Of a stretch of DNA of 64,000 nt, positions 30,916 to 39,583 are shown piece after piece. Where the stretch lies: contig NZ_BJDW01000002.1 of assembly GCF_005405345.1 (NCBI RefSeq), forward strand, positions 1 to 64,000. The letters run 5' to 3'. Each line of letters begins with the position of its first letter. Position 1 is the stretch's first letter. The DNA is from Enterococcus viikkiensis (GTDB taxonomy: Bacteria > Bacillota > Bacilli > Lactobacillales > Enterococcaceae). Under the pieces are notes generated by a model. It was not told the origin of the DNA and made no database searches. It was given only the letters and a program-made list of their open reading frames with translations. A program made the position numbers and the translations under genes.

Positions 30916-30991
30916 TTTTTACAAAGCGTTCCTTGAGGAGTAAGTTCCTTGCATTAATCACTAAAATTTCGTATTCTTTCTTCATTAGTAG

Positions 30992-31016
30992 TTTACTAAT
31001 TTACTAAATTAGTAAA
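30992..31016. promoter_or_regulatory. 25-bp palindrome, likely operator of the AAA/VWA unit
   Basis: TTTACTAATTT and AAATTAGTAAA form a perfect 11-bp inverted repeat around ACT. A further ATTAGTA (30984-30990) makes the stretch a run of alternating TTACTAA/TTAGTAA boxes. It lies 22 bases before the start of the gene at 31038 and just ahead of its ribosome binding site, a place that suits a repressor-binding site. I cannot name the regulator. Confidence 0.65.
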
Positions 31017-31037
31017 GAGAAGCAGGAGGATTTTAGA

Positions 31038-31517
31038 ATGAAAATACCAACAAATCTAAAGCATAAACCCGTTTTTTTAGTAGAAGATTACGATAAAATC
31101 GATGGTCATAATGCGTGGGATAGTGACGCAAAAGGTTTGACGCTAGGTTTGGCTCAATGGAACGATCGTGGACGAGTAGATATTTCAGGAAAAGTTTGGC
31201 GTCATACCGGGGAAAAGTGGTCTCGACAATCGGAGGAATTACCCATTACACGGATTTTAGATTTAGCGATTCTAGTGGCCCAATCAAGTATCTACTTACA
31301 AGACGCGTATCGTTATGAAAAATTTTATGACCCAGAAAATCCAACCGTTGAGATTCTAGGGTTACAAGGTGGACGAATGGAAGTTCAAGTAGATACAGAG
31401 AATCCTAAAATCGATGAAGACATTATTTTGTTTAATGATACGATGAATAAGGATGGCGACTTGATTGCGCAACGTTATCGCACATTGAAACGTCTTTTAG
31501 ACGAACTAGGCTATTAA
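31038..31517 (+). CDS. Unknown protein, partner of the AAA/VWA gene
   Basis: This is a 159-residue soluble protein without signal peptide or membrane segment. I do not recognise a named domain with confidence; it might belong to the DUF6530 group. The sequence is acidic, with stretches such as FLVEDYDKIDGHNAWDSDAK, GLTLGLAQWNDRG and ITRILDLAILVAQ. A strong CAGGAGG site precedes the ATG. It stands 27 bases before the fused AAA ATPase/VWA gene, so it is likely a substrate or cofactor of that machine. Confidence 0.8.
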   Translation: MKIPTNLKHKPVFLVEDYDKIDGHNAWDSDAKGLTLGLAQWNDRGRVDISGKVWRHTGEKWSRQSEELPITRILDLAILVAQSSIYLQDAYRYEKFYDPENPTVEILGLQGGRMEVQVDTENPKIDEDIILFNDTMNKDGDLIAQRYRTLKRLLDELGY

Positions 31518-31544
31518 AAATCTTTAAAACTTGAGGTGAGTAGC

Positions 31545-33785
31545 ATGGAAAATCCTTTTGTGATCACAGAAGGCCGTACCTTTACTAAAGTAGAAAAACA
31601 AATGATCTGGCACAAGCCCGCCAGCCATAAAACGAGTCAGGAAGAGTTGCGGATCGCTTCAGAAATCAAGAATAATTGGCTCGATCCTGAAATGAAAATC
31701 ATGAATGTCTTATTAGAAGGAGATGCTGGCTCAGGAAAAACCCAATTGGCTCGCGCACTCTCCGATGATTTACAACTACCTTATACAAAAGTAACCTGTT
31801 TTGCCGACATGGATAAAACCGATGTCTTTGGTGCGTTATTGCCGGTCGTTTCTACTGATGATAATGAAGATCAAGAATTGTTAGAAGCAATTTATCAGAC
31901 GGACTCGTTGCAAACCGTATTAAACGTTATCCAGCAGCACTTTCAAATTGACGATAATCAAGCCAAAGAACGCTTGAGCCAATTGATTGAACGGATCAAT
32001 CAGCCAGAAAATACTAAGAGTGTTGAATATAAATTTTATCCTTCAGAAATTGTGCGAGCGATGCAGCGAGGTTATCTATTGGAGATTCAAGAGCCGACAG
32101 TGATTCGTGATGCTTCGGTACTAGTGGCGTTAAACTCAGCATTAGAACCTAATGGTTTATTGAACATTCCCACCGGGATCATTCGCCGGCACCCTGATTG
32201 TGTCGTCGTGATTACCACCAATCGAAATTATCAAGGGAATCGTCCATTGAATGAGTCACTGCGGGACCGGGTTCAACACGCAGAAAAAATGGATTTACCA
32301 TCGATTGAAGTCATGATCGAACGGGCAACAGCCAAAACGAATTTTTCTGATCGAGATTATTTAGAGATTATGGCCCAAATTATTCGATTACTAGATGAAA
32401 CGGCCAAAGCGAATGCTATCAAAGGCGTCGCCGGCATGCGTTCTTATTTTTTCTGGGTCAATAGCTTGAAGCAAGGCCAAGATCCATTAGAAAGTATTTT
32501 TCCTAAAGTTCTTTACAAATTGACTACTGATGAAACAGAATTGAAGATTTTACAGAATGCCTTAGAACAAAGCGGACTATTAACTAAGCTGCAGCAAGTA
32601 AAAAATCAACAAAAATTACGGCAAGGACGAAAAATCAGTCAAGCAGAAGCCGCTGAACGCAATATCATAGAAGAAGCTGAAAAGGCCACTTTAAAAAATG
32701 AAACCATCAGTGACGAAGGTAGTGACTTAGACGCAGCATCAGACGAAATCTTAGAATCTACGGAAACAGGTGAAAAGGAACCCAAACAAGAGGCAATGAC
32801 GCTTCCTGATGAGGGCCAGACCTCAGATGCTGAATCCAAAGGCAGCTCCGCCTCACTTGACGAAGAAGATAAACTTGGTTCAGCCATGTCACTAGATGAA
32901 CTAACCGAACTTGATAAAACCAAACGGAAAGAATTGAATCGTGAAGTCCGAGAAGCTCTAAAAGAAACGATCCATGCCAAAGAAGGAACAATCTTGCATC
33001 GGCCAAAGATCAATGAAAAAGCGCTGGAACAAGGACAGGAACTAACACAAAAAGTGTTACCGGAAGTTGACAGCCTAAGCCGTGTGATCAATGATCTATT
33101 AGATAAGGAAGTTAGCAACGATTTTTCTAGTGGAAAATATTACGGGGCACGCTTTAATCCGGGGCATGTTGCCTATGGAGATTTGCGAAACTTTGATAAA
33201 AAAAATCCGCCGAGTGAGCAGCCTTCATTAGCTTTAGCGGTGCGCGTGGACGAATCCGGTTCGATGTTGCGAGATGATCGGATGGAGACAGCGAAACTGG
33301 CAGCCGTTGCCTTAAGTTTGTTTGCTGAAAGAACGAAGATTCCATTGATGTTGTATGGCGATTCTGCCGATCTTAGTCAGCGGGAAAAGACTTCGATCTA
33401 TTCTTATAAAGAATTTGATGATCCTTATGCTTTCATGGCGGCAAAAATTGCCACGATGAAGCCGCGGCAAAATAATCGTGACGGTGTTCCATTGCGACTC
33501 TTAGCCGAAAAGTTGAATCAACAAGCAGCGGATACAAAAGTGCTGTTATCAATTAGCGACGGCCAACCTAAAGCATTACCAGACTATACGGGTGAGAGAG
33601 CCAAACAGGATATCCAAGATGTCTTGCAGGAATATGAACGACAAGGAATTTTGTTCATCGCTTGTGCTATTGGTGAGGATAAAGAGCAGTTGCGAGAATT
33701 ATACGGTGAAAATAATTTTGTCGATATTTCAGACATATCAACCTTGCCTCACCAGTTATTACAATTAATTGCACGGTTTATCTAA
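31545..33785 (+). CDS. MoxR-type AAA ATPase fused to a VWA domain
   Basis: This 746-residue protein combines two parts that are usually separate genes (NorQ-like and NorD-like). The N-terminal AAA+ module has Walker A GDAGSGKT at residues 59-66 and a sensor segment VVITTNRNYQGNR. A Glu/Asp/Ser-rich linker (about 375-470) follows, then a C-terminal VWA domain with the metal-ion site DESGSM near residue 568. Such pairs act as chaperones that remodel enzymes or insert metals. I chose the ATG at 31545, 8 bases after GAGG. The client enzyme is unknown. Confidence 0.85.
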   Translation: MENPFVITEGRTFTKVEKQMIWHKPASHKTSQEELRIASEIKNNWLDPEMKIMNVLLEGDAGSGKTQLARALSDDLQLPYTKVTCFADMDKTDVFGALLPVVSTDDNEDQELLEAIYQTDSLQTVLNVIQQHFQIDDNQAKERLSQLIERINQPENTKSVEYKFYPSEIVRAMQRGYLLEIQEPTVIRDASVLVALNSALEPNGLLNIPTGIIRRHPDCVVVITTNRNYQGNRPLNESLRDRVQHAEKMDLPSIEVMIERATAKTNFSDRDYLEIMAQIIRLLDETAKANAIKGVAGMRSYFFWVNSLKQGQDPLESIFPKVLYKLTTDETELKILQNALEQSGLLTKLQQVKNQQKLRQGRKISQAEAAERNIIEEAEKATLKNETISDEGSDLDAASDEILESTETGEKEPKQEAMTLPDEGQTSDAESKGSSASLDEEDKLGSAMSLDELTELDKTKRKELNREVREALKETIHAKEGTILHRPKINEKALEQGQELTQKVLPEVDSLSRVINDLLDKEVSNDFSSGKYYGARFNPGHVAYGDLRNFDKKNPPSEQPSLALAVRVDESGSMLRDDRMETAKLAAVALSLFAERTKIPLMLYGDSADLSQREKTSIYSYKEFDDPYAFMAAKIATMKPRQNNRDGVPLRLLAEKLNQQAADTKVLLSISDGQPKALPDYTGERAKQDIQDVLQEYERQGILFIACAIGEDKEQLRELYGENNFVDISDISTLPHQLLQLIARFI

Positions 33786-33787
33786 AA

Positions 33788-33828
33788 AAAAAGACACGTT
33801 TCAAGCAATTCGCTGAAACGTGTCTTTT
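33788..33828. terminator. Bidirectional terminator between convergent genes
   Basis: AAAAGACACGTTTCA and TGAAACGTGTCTTTT form a perfect 15-bp stem, with A and T tracts serving both directions. It separates the VWA gene from the UPF0340 gene. Confidence 0.92.
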
Positions 33829-33833
33829 CATGC

Positions 33834-34373
33834 TTAATAAGTCGCTCTTGGTCCGCCGATATATTTTGGCCGACTGCGTAAAGCCGTTACGTGAGCGCCG
33901 CCTAACTCGTTAATTGACGGACGGACAGGTACTTGTACGTATTTTACATGCATCCCGATCGAGGTGTCACCAATATCAATCCCAGCTTGAGCAACGATAT
34001 GTTCAACTTCCACCGGATCAGTAAATTGTTCAAAAGCCGCTACGGAACAAGAGCCGCCAGCATGCAGGGCGGGTTTGACTGAAACAATTTCCCAGTCCTT
34101 CTTTTCGGCTAATTCTCGTTCGACCACAACGGCACGATTGATATGTTCGCAGCCTTGAACGGCTAAGTAAATTTTTTGTGGATCAAGAATGCTTTTCAAT
34201 GTTTCAATAACCCATTGACCGGTTTCTTGGCTAGAATTTTTGCCAATAGTCCCACCGACGATCTCGCTAGTCGTACAACCTAAGATGAAGGTGTCGCCAG
34301 CTTTTAATTCGGCCGCCGCCAATACATCATTGACGATCGTTGTTAAGTCTTGTTGTAATTTTGCTTTTTCCAT
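33834..34373 (-). CDS. UPF0340 (TIGR01440, YwlG-like) protein
   Basis: This 179-residue cytoplasmic protein matches the conserved UPF0340/YwlG family of Firmicutes in segments such as [26 protein letters not shown] and [10 protein letters not shown]. Its function is not established. It is the third gene of a minus-strand run pdxK-like, ECF S component, UPF0340, which is compatible with a vitamin- or cofactor-related role but does not prove it. Confidence 0.85.
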   Translation of the reverse strand: MEKAKLQQDLTTIVNDVLAAAELKAGDTFILGCTTSEIVGGTIGKNSSQETGQWVIETLKSILDPQKIYLAVQGCEHINRAVVVERELAEKKDWEIVSVKPALHAGGSCSVAAFEQFTDPVEVEHIVAQAGIDIGDTSIGMHVKYVQVPVRPSINELGGAHVTALRSRPKYIGGPRATY

Positions 34374-34388
34374 GTCTAAAACTTCTTT

Positions 34389-34883
34389 CTATTTATATTG
34401 AGGATGACGCAATACTTTTTGTAACGCTTGGTAAAGGGGAACGGTCACGGCGATTCCGAAAATATTTTGCACCGCATTACTTGGCAGCGACGCGATTCCC
34501 GCCGGCCAGCCGAATAATAAGGCTGTCGCTAAGGCATAACCGATGATCATAAATAAACTAGCTAATGTAAAACCTAATAATAGCCCTTTTTTATTGGGAA
34601 ATTTATTATACAAATAGCCTAAGAGAAATCCTTGGAAACCATGAATCACAATCGAAAAAATTGCCCATTCAGGATAGCCAGAGATCAGATCGATCAAACC
34701 GCCACTCATTGCACCTACCAACAATCCGCCAGTTGGACCAAAGAATAAGGCAGAAGCATAAATCCCGACTTCACAAAGCGTCACAAAGCCTTTAGTCGCT
34801 GGGATCGGAATGATAAACATCAGTGATAAAGTGACAGTCAAAGCGACCATCATTGCTAATTTCGTCATTTCTTTCGTTTTCAT
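34389..34883 (-). CDS. ECF transporter substrate-binding (S) component, vitamin B6 or HMP type
   Basis: This 164-residue membrane protein with about 5-6 helices fits the small S-component fold of energy-coupling factor importers (MKTKEMTKLAMMVALTV, FGPTGGLLVGAMSGGLIDL). The true start is the ATG at 34883, with GGAGG upstream. It overlaps the preceding kinase stop by four bases (ATGA), so translation is coupled. Coupling to a PdxK/ThiD kinase suggests pyridoxine or hydroxymethylpyrimidine as substrate. The shared ATPase and T components must be encoded elsewhere. Confidence 0.8.
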   Translation of the reverse strand: MKTKEMTKLAMMVALTVTLSLMFIIPIPATKGFVTLCEVGIYASALFFGPTGGLLVGAMSGGLIDLISGYPEWAIFSIVIHGFQGFLLGYLYNKFPNKKGLLLGFTLASLFMIIGYALATALLFGWPAGIASLPSNAVQNIFGIAVTVPLYQALQKVLRHPQYK

Positions 34884-35677
34884 GTTTGTTCCTCCGTCTC
34901 TACACTCTTGCCGTACCAAACATTTCCTTCGCCATTTTTTAACGTAATCCCGTTTAAGATACTTTGATAGACAAACTCTTTACTATCAACGATTGCCGTC
35001 TCCAAATTTTTCCCTAGTACTAAATTAGATGCAATCGCAGACGCGAAGGTACAGCCAGCTCCGTTTATGGTTTTTTTTGTCAGCTTTGGTTTAGACAGAA
35101 GATTGAACTGATTGCCATCGTAAAATAGATCAAAAGCCAGTTCGCCAGCTAAGCGCTCACCGCCTTTAATGACGACTGCCGTTGCTCCTAGCTGAACAAT
35201 TGCTTGGGCTGCTTGTTTCATTTCAGGAAGTGTCGTTATTTTTTGTTGGCTTAATAATTCAGCCTCTTTAAGATTAGGGGTGACGATCGTCGCAAAAGGA
35301 AACAATTGAATCAAACCCGCTCGATAGGCTTGGCTGTAAACGTGATCGGTCTCTTTAAAAGCCATTACTGGATCTAAAACAATTGGACCGTCAAAGCTTT
35401 GCAAAAAGTTTTTCACGATTGAAAGTGCCGTTACATCATGAATCAATCCCAATTTAATCGCCGACAGATCGACTTCCTGTTTAATCGTGTCTAACTGATC
35501 TTGCAATAAGTTCGTTGGTAGGTCATGAATTTCAAATTGATTATCTTTCATCACCGCAATACAAGTAATCGCCGTTAAGCCAAATAAACGATAGTCTTCA
35601 AAGGTTTTTAAATCTGATTGCAGTCCGCCTCCAGCTAACGTATCGGAACCTGCAATAGTCAGTATTGTTTTTGTCAT
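34880..35677 (-). CDS. pdxK: Pyridoxine / hydroxymethylpyrimidine kinase (PdxK/ThiD type)
   Basis: This 265-residue ribokinase-fold enzyme begins TKTILTIAGSDTLAGGGLQS and ends with an anion hole INGAGCTFASA. The GAGC version with Cys is typical of Bacillus PdxK-type kinases that phosphorylate pyridoxal or HMP. No other thiamine genes are nearby. It is the first gene of the minus-strand trio, and the next gene, an ECF S component, overlaps it, which suggests uptake followed by trapping through phosphorylation. Confidence 0.82.
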   Translation of the reverse strand: MTKTILTIAGSDTLAGGGLQSDLKTFEDYRLFGLTAITCIAVMKDNQFEIHDLPTNLLQDQLDTIKQEVDLSAIKLGLIHDVTALSIVKNFLQSFDGPIVLDPVMAFKETDHVYSQAYRAGLIQLFPFATIVTPNLKEAELLSQQKITTLPEMKQAAQAIVQLGATAVVIKGGERLAGELAFDLFYDGNQFNLLSKPKLTKKTINGAGCTFASAIASNLVLGKNLETAIVDSKEFVYQSILNGITLKNGEGNVWYGKSVETEEQT

Positions 35678-35724
35678 AAATAAGCTCCTTAATATTCTCT
35701 ATTATAAAAGGGTTTCCTAAAAAT

Positions 35725-35746
35725 AAAACAGCCAATTGGTTGTTTT
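35725..35746. promoter_or_regulatory. Near-perfect palindrome in the pdxK / NAD-binding protein intergenic region
   Basis: AAAACAGCCAATTGGTTGTTTT is self-complementary except for one symmetric pair. It lies between the divergent genes at 35677 (minus) and 35831 (plus), so it could be an operator for either. CCAAT and TTGG motifs recur downstream to 35790. Confidence 0.45.
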
Positions 35747-35830
35747 GTTGGTCATCCAATTATAAGCGGAAATAGTTGTTGGATAAATCAAAATGCGTTA
35801 GCATAAGTGGTGAAGAAAGGGGCTATTACT

Positions 35831-36454
35831 ATGAAAATATTTATTGCTGGAGCAACTGGACGAGTAGGAGAAGAATTAACCAAGAATTTAGTTCAGCAGG
35901 GACACTTTGTCTATGCCGGAGCACGACATGAAGAAAACATTACTAAAAGTAAGGCTGTCGAACCAGTCCATTTAGATATGCACGGCACGATCGATGAAAT
36001 TGCCGAAACATTAAACGATGCGGAAGCGGTCTATTTCGTCGCCGGTTCACGAGGAAAAGATTTATTGCAAACAGATTTATTTGGTGCAGTGAAATTGATG
36101 CAAGCGGTAGAAAAAAAAGGAATCAAGCGCTATATCCATTTAAGCTCGCTGTTCGCTTTACAACCAGAAAAATGGGGAACTGCCTTAACTGACTACAACA
36201 TTGCTAAATTCTTTTCTGATAATTGGTTAATTGATAAGACGAATTTAGATTACACGATATTACAGCCAGGTAGCCTATTAGAAACATCTGGTAGTGGTAA
36301 AATTACTATCGATGTCACTGGGAAAACGGAAAATTCAATCGAGGATGTGGCTAGTGTGTTAGCCGGATTATTAAAACAAGACAACACAATTAAGAAAGTT
36401 ATTCTTATGGGAAATGGGGATACACCGATTACTGAAGCACTGAAAAAGATTTAA
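35831..36454 (+). CDS. NAD(P)-binding protein, atypical SDR (NmrA-like)
   Basis: This 207-residue Rossmann-fold protein begins MKIFIAGATGRVGEEL with a GxxGxxG motif. A YNIAKFFSDNWL stretch is compatible with an atypical short-chain dehydrogenase YxxxK. Such proteins act as NAD(P)H sensors or oxidoreductases; the substrate is unknown. I chose the ATG at 35831, 9 bases after AAAGGGG. It is monocistronic with its own terminator. Confidence 0.8.
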   Translation: MKIFIAGATGRVGEELTKNLVQQGHFVYAGARHEENITKSKAVEPVHLDMHGTIDEIAETLNDAEAVYFVAGSRGKDLLQTDLFGAVKLMQAVEKKGIKRYIHLSSLFALQPEKWGTALTDYNIAKFFSDNWLIDKTNLDYTILQPGSLLETSGSGKITIDVTGKTENSIEDVASVLAGLLKQDNTIKKVILMGNGDTPITEALKKI

Positions 36455-36502
36455 AAAGGAAGCTATTAGCCACAAAACCAGTGCTAATAGCTTCCTTTTT
36501 GA
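36453..36502 (+). terminator. Terminator after the NAD(P)-binding protein gene
   Basis: Perfect 18-bp stem (36453-36470 with 36483-36500, 12-base loop) overlapping the stop codon, ending in TTTTT. Confidence 0.92.
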
Positions 36503-36614
36503 TTCATTCATTCCCCCTTAAAAATAGTAAATTATTTCTTAGTTTTTCTTCTTACTTAATGATAAAATGGGAAAGACTTAAAATAGATTTTTGCGTGATT
36601 AAGGAGCTAACCTA

Positions 36615-37232
36615 ATGAATCTTCAGCACATTTATGATGATCGTATCGAAGAGGGGGTTCAAATGATTCGAAAGAGAACAATTGCGAAATATTATATGAA
36701 AGAACAAGGCTTCACAAAGCAAGAAGCCTATGAAACAGCCGAAAAGACACAGCCAGAGTTCGAAGCAGGACGTGCGGTTTATCTCGCCTTATTTAACGAT
36801 GCAAAACCGACCTTCGCTGATCGAACGGCGCGTGAAAAGGTTTTGCGTGTCTATCAAGTCTTCAGCTTAATCGCGCTATTTTGCTATGTTTTTTGGTTGT
36901 TTAATACTGGTTATTTAAGTCATGCTCGTGTAACCGATAACTTCTTGTTAATTGCTTTAGCCATCAATCTAGCTATAATTAGTTACTGGGATGAAAAAAC
37001 AACTGAAACGATTCATGATCGGAAAACAAAAGCACTTTTTAAAAACGATCCAGAGGCCTTAAAAAAGTTGGCGCAAGTCGAGGAAATCAAACGAACTATT
37101 TTTAGAGCTGAATATCGAGGCATCTCACTTGTTGAAGAACGCAAAAAAGAAGAAGGCAATAACCCCAAGAAAATAAGTAAAATCATTACCCTGGATAAGA
37201 TCAAACAGTTCCGAGACAAAAGTAAAAAATAA
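36615..37232 (+). CDS. Unknown two-helix membrane protein
   Basis: I do not recognise this 205-residue protein. A soluble N-terminal part (about 75 residues) is followed by two adjacent hydrophobic helices at about 80-97 and 108-125 and a long Lys/Glu-rich cytoplasmic tail. AAGGAG lies 8 bases before the ATG at 36615. An internal ATG at 36663 also has a good site (GAGGGGG), so a shorter form is possible. It is followed by a terminator and stands alone. Confidence 0.7.
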   Translation: MNLQHIYDDRIEEGVQMIRKRTIAKYYMKEQGFTKQEAYETAEKTQPEFEAGRAVYLALFNDAKPTFADRTAREKVLRVYQVFSLIALFCYVFWLFNTGYLSHARVTDNFLLIALAINLAIISYWDEKTTETIHDRKTKALFKNDPEALKKLAQVEEIKRTIFRAEYRGISLVEERKKEEGNNPKKISKIITLDKIKQFRDKSKK

Positions 37233-37270
37233 TCACTCCGCGTTAGAAAATGGTGGGTGATTATTTTTTT
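37225..37270 (+). terminator. Terminator overlapping the end of the two-helix protein gene
   Basis: AAAAATAATCAC pairs with GTGATTATTTTTT around a loop of about 20 bases that holds an extra CC/GG pair. The 3' arm is the U tract. Confidence 0.75.
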
Positions 37271-37299
37271 AAATCATTTATTGAAAAGAGGAATGAAGA

Positions 37300-37809
37300 A
37301 TGGTAGCCATTCAATTGCGAAAAGTGAATCCAGCCGATTTTCTTTTTTTGAAATCATTATTGCAAAACGAAGAGTTAATGCTTGTGGGATGGGGGAAAGT
37401 CTACAGTGACGAGGAGGTAAAAGGGTGGATTAAAAAAATTCAGCAGCAATATTCAGATTATGGATATAGTTACTATATTGTAGAAAATCAGAGAAGTGAA
37501 TCGATTGGAATAGGCGGTGTTATCAGAACAAAAATCCAAGGAACGGCGTTTGACGAACTTGCCTACATCATTAAGAAAGAGTTTCAAGGAAGTGGGTATG
37601 GAACTATCATTGCTGAAGAGCTTGTACAGCGAGCATTTAAAAAGCATCATTTGCCACAAGTCGTTGCACAAATTGTGCCCGAGAATATTGCTTCACGGAA
37701 AATCTTAGATAAATTGGGCATGAGCGTTCATTTCAACTACTTGCGAAATCAAAACGGAATGATCCGTAAACACGTAGTCTATTTATTAGAAAATACGCTT
37801 TCTTCATAA
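37300..37809 (+). CDS. GNAT family N-acetyltransferase
   Basis: This 169-residue protein has the GNAT fold of the RimJ-like branch. An acetyl-CoA loop lies in YIIKKEFQGSGYGTIIAEEL, and the C-terminal region VPENIASRKILDKLGM is typical. The acceptor substrate cannot be predicted. GAGGAATGAAGA precedes the ATG. The gene stands alone, with an 830-base non-coding stretch after it. Confidence 0.82.
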   Translation: MVAIQLRKVNPADFLFLKSLLQNEELMLVGWGKVYSDEEVKGWIKKIQQQYSDYGYSYYIVENQRSESIGIGGVIRTKIQGTAFDELAYIIKKEFQGSGYGTIIAEELVQRAFKKHHLPQVVAQIVPENIASRKILDKLGMSVHFNYLRNQNGMIRKHVVYLLENTLSS

Positions 37810-38560
37810 GTTTATATTTTCAAGCTGTAGTCGTCGGTCGTTTTCTGTAAACCATATTAAATCCTTAGTCTGATAATAGAGAAACAACCACTTTTGTACA
37901 GATGAAAAAAATCCGTTTTCATCAAGGGTAATTTCATGCATTGTCGTTCAATTAGCCGTAAAAATCATTTTTTCGATTTTAACCAATCGTTTATGGTTAA
38001 AATCGATAAGATATTTACAAACTAGTTGTTGTAAAAAAACTTCAGCAATTCAGTTGCATACAGGATTCATAGTTCAATTAGCAAAAAATTTGGAAAAAAT
38101 CTCTTATAGAACACTCAAAAAAACGATTTTTTAAATTTAAAACAATAAAATGTAAGTTATTGGAATAAAAATTCGAATACTCAAAGGATACTAAGAAAAA
38201 ATAATAGATCAATGGATCATTCTAAATAGAACTAAATCTTGGAATTATTCATTAGTTAACTTTTGTTAATGTATATTATGTAAACTAAAATAAAAAAATA
38301 AATCAGAAGAATTCACTTGCACTAAAATCTCCTTAAGGTTCTCCTTCATCATCATGGACTGTTTTATTAAGAATTTCCGTATAAGCCTTCGCTCTTACAA
38401 AGAACTTTTTCAGTTTAGATGAAACTTTGAAAGAAAAATTGTGCAATGAATTTTCTTTTTGATTCAAGAACTTGGATAAATTAATTATTATTCTCGTTAA
38501 CGGATCTAATATGCTGTTGATCTTATAGCTCTATCTATTCATTTTCAGCCCTATAAAGCA
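37810..38560. other. AT-rich gap with hairpins and no clear gene
   Basis: This stretch has no convincing gene. It contains a perfect 12-bp inverted repeat (CGATTTTAACCA 37974-37985, TGGTTAAAATCG 37994-38005) preceded by a T run, a smaller hairpin (GATGAAAA / TTTTCATC near 37902-37925), and a minus-strand open frame described separately. Base composition is more AT-rich than its neighbours, consistent with decayed sequence. Confidence 0.5.
38333..38530 (-). pseudogene. Possible gene remnant, start-less open frame
   Basis: A 65-residue frame on the minus strand runs from a stop codon to TAA at 38333 without any ATG, GTG or early TTG that has a ribosome site. It encodes a plausible basic C-terminal tail ending KAYTEILNKTVHDDEGEP. 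Directly after its stop, AAGGAG is followed by a GTG and a 16-codon frame. This looks like the junction of two decayed genes, but chance is possible. Confidence 0.3.
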
Positions 38561-38624
38561 ACTTAAGTAAAAACACCTTAACAAGACACAACGAACGTCC
38601 ATGTTGAGGTGTTTTTACTTAAGT
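38561..38624. terminator. Long hairpin, terminator of the CPBP gene
   Basis: A 23-bp stem (38561-38583 with 38602-38624, one G-U, 18-base loop) sits 13 bases after the stop codon of the minus-strand gene at 38638. A5 and T5 runs inside the arms allow termination in both directions. Confidence 0.8.
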
Positions 38625-38637
38625 ATTCAACCAGTAT

Positions 38638-39399
38638 TTAGGCTAAAAAGACAAGCAAGAATGTTAATGTATCGAATAGATAATGAATAAGAAAAGATCC
38701 CCAAATCGATTTCGTACGAATATAGGCAGCTGTACCCATGACGCGCCCTAATCCGATAACAAAGATCACTTGTGCCCAGTTCCATTGATATGTTGGCAGG
38801 TGCAACAAGCCGAAGATTAATGAAGACAATAGTAACGCAATTGCAATACTTTTGTTGCGCGACCACCCTACACGTTGGTAAAAGAAATATAAAATGGCTA
38901 AAAATGGTAACAATGCCATAAATTCTTCACCTAATAGATTCGGAATATTGCTAATCATATTAAGCAAAAAGTGGGCAAGCGCTTCGGAACCCTCAGTATG
39001 AGAAACACCTGCAGGGTTGGAAGCCGTTTTTGTAAACAGACCAACAATGCCGCTCGAGGCAAACGCATAGATCAAATCTACAATAAGTAGTAAAAATAAA
39101 TAAAAATAATCTTTCGCCCGAATCTTTTTAAACAAAGTGAAGGTGTCTTTACCCGCAAATATTGCCAAACCACCTACACCAAAAATAAGTTTCATTGAAC
39201 TTATCAATGCAAGCACTAACAGTACGTTGTTCTTATTTATATTTGGTACCCAAAATGATGAAAGTAGAAAACCGATAAAGAAAATAGCAAGTATGATCCC
39301 CCATTGCGCTGTTGATATCTTTCTAGGTTGATTATTATAAAATGGAAAATCTGATGTATCTTCTTTCCTCTCAATAAAAAAACGATTTGACATAGCCAT
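38638..39399 (-). CDS. CPBP-family intramembrane protease homologue
   Basis: This membrane protein of 251-253 residues has about 7-8 helices of the CPBP (Abi/CAAX) type. The three motifs are recognisable: GEEFMALLPF (usual EExxxR, here without the Arg), FGLLHLPTYQW (FxxxH) and LIHYLFD (HxxxD/N). Family roles include prenyl-protein processing and bacteriocin immunity. An in-frame second ATG at 39393 is equally possible as start. It is monocistronic, with a strong downstream hairpin and no bacteriocin gene next to it. Confidence 0.78.
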   Translation of the reverse strand: MAMSNRFFIERKEDTSDFPFYNNQPRKISTAQWGIILAIFFIGFLLSSFWVPNINKNNVLLVLALISSMKLIFGVGGLAIFAGKDTFTLFKKIRAKDYFYLFLLLIVDLIYAFASSGIVGLFTKTASNPAGVSHTEGSEALAHFLLNMISNIPNLLGEEFMALLPFLAILYFFYQRVGWSRNKSIAIALLLSSLIFGLLHLPTYQWNWAQVIFVIGLGRVMGTAAYIRTKSIWGSFLIHYLFDTLTFLLVFLA

Positions 39400-39583
39400 C
39401 CCTCTTTCCTTTTTAAATTTTATTATTTATTTAAAAAACTGTAAACGTAAATGTATTCTTACTGAATACTATTTGGAAAAAGAGAATAACATGTCCTCCT
39501 TTGTAGTATTTTTATCAAAAGAAACCGTTCGAACCACCCCTTATTCAGGAGTAGAACGATTTATTTCTGTATACTACTATTTT

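Noticed and set aside
32639-33118. 159-codon minus-strand ORF inside the AAA/VWA gene
   Set aside because: Ser-rich shadow of the acidic linker; no ribosome site and fully inside a well-supported gene.
37974-38005. Rho-independent terminator after the acetyltransferase gene
   Set aside because: The 12-bp hairpin has T residues before it rather than after it on the plus strand, and A residues after it on the minus strand.
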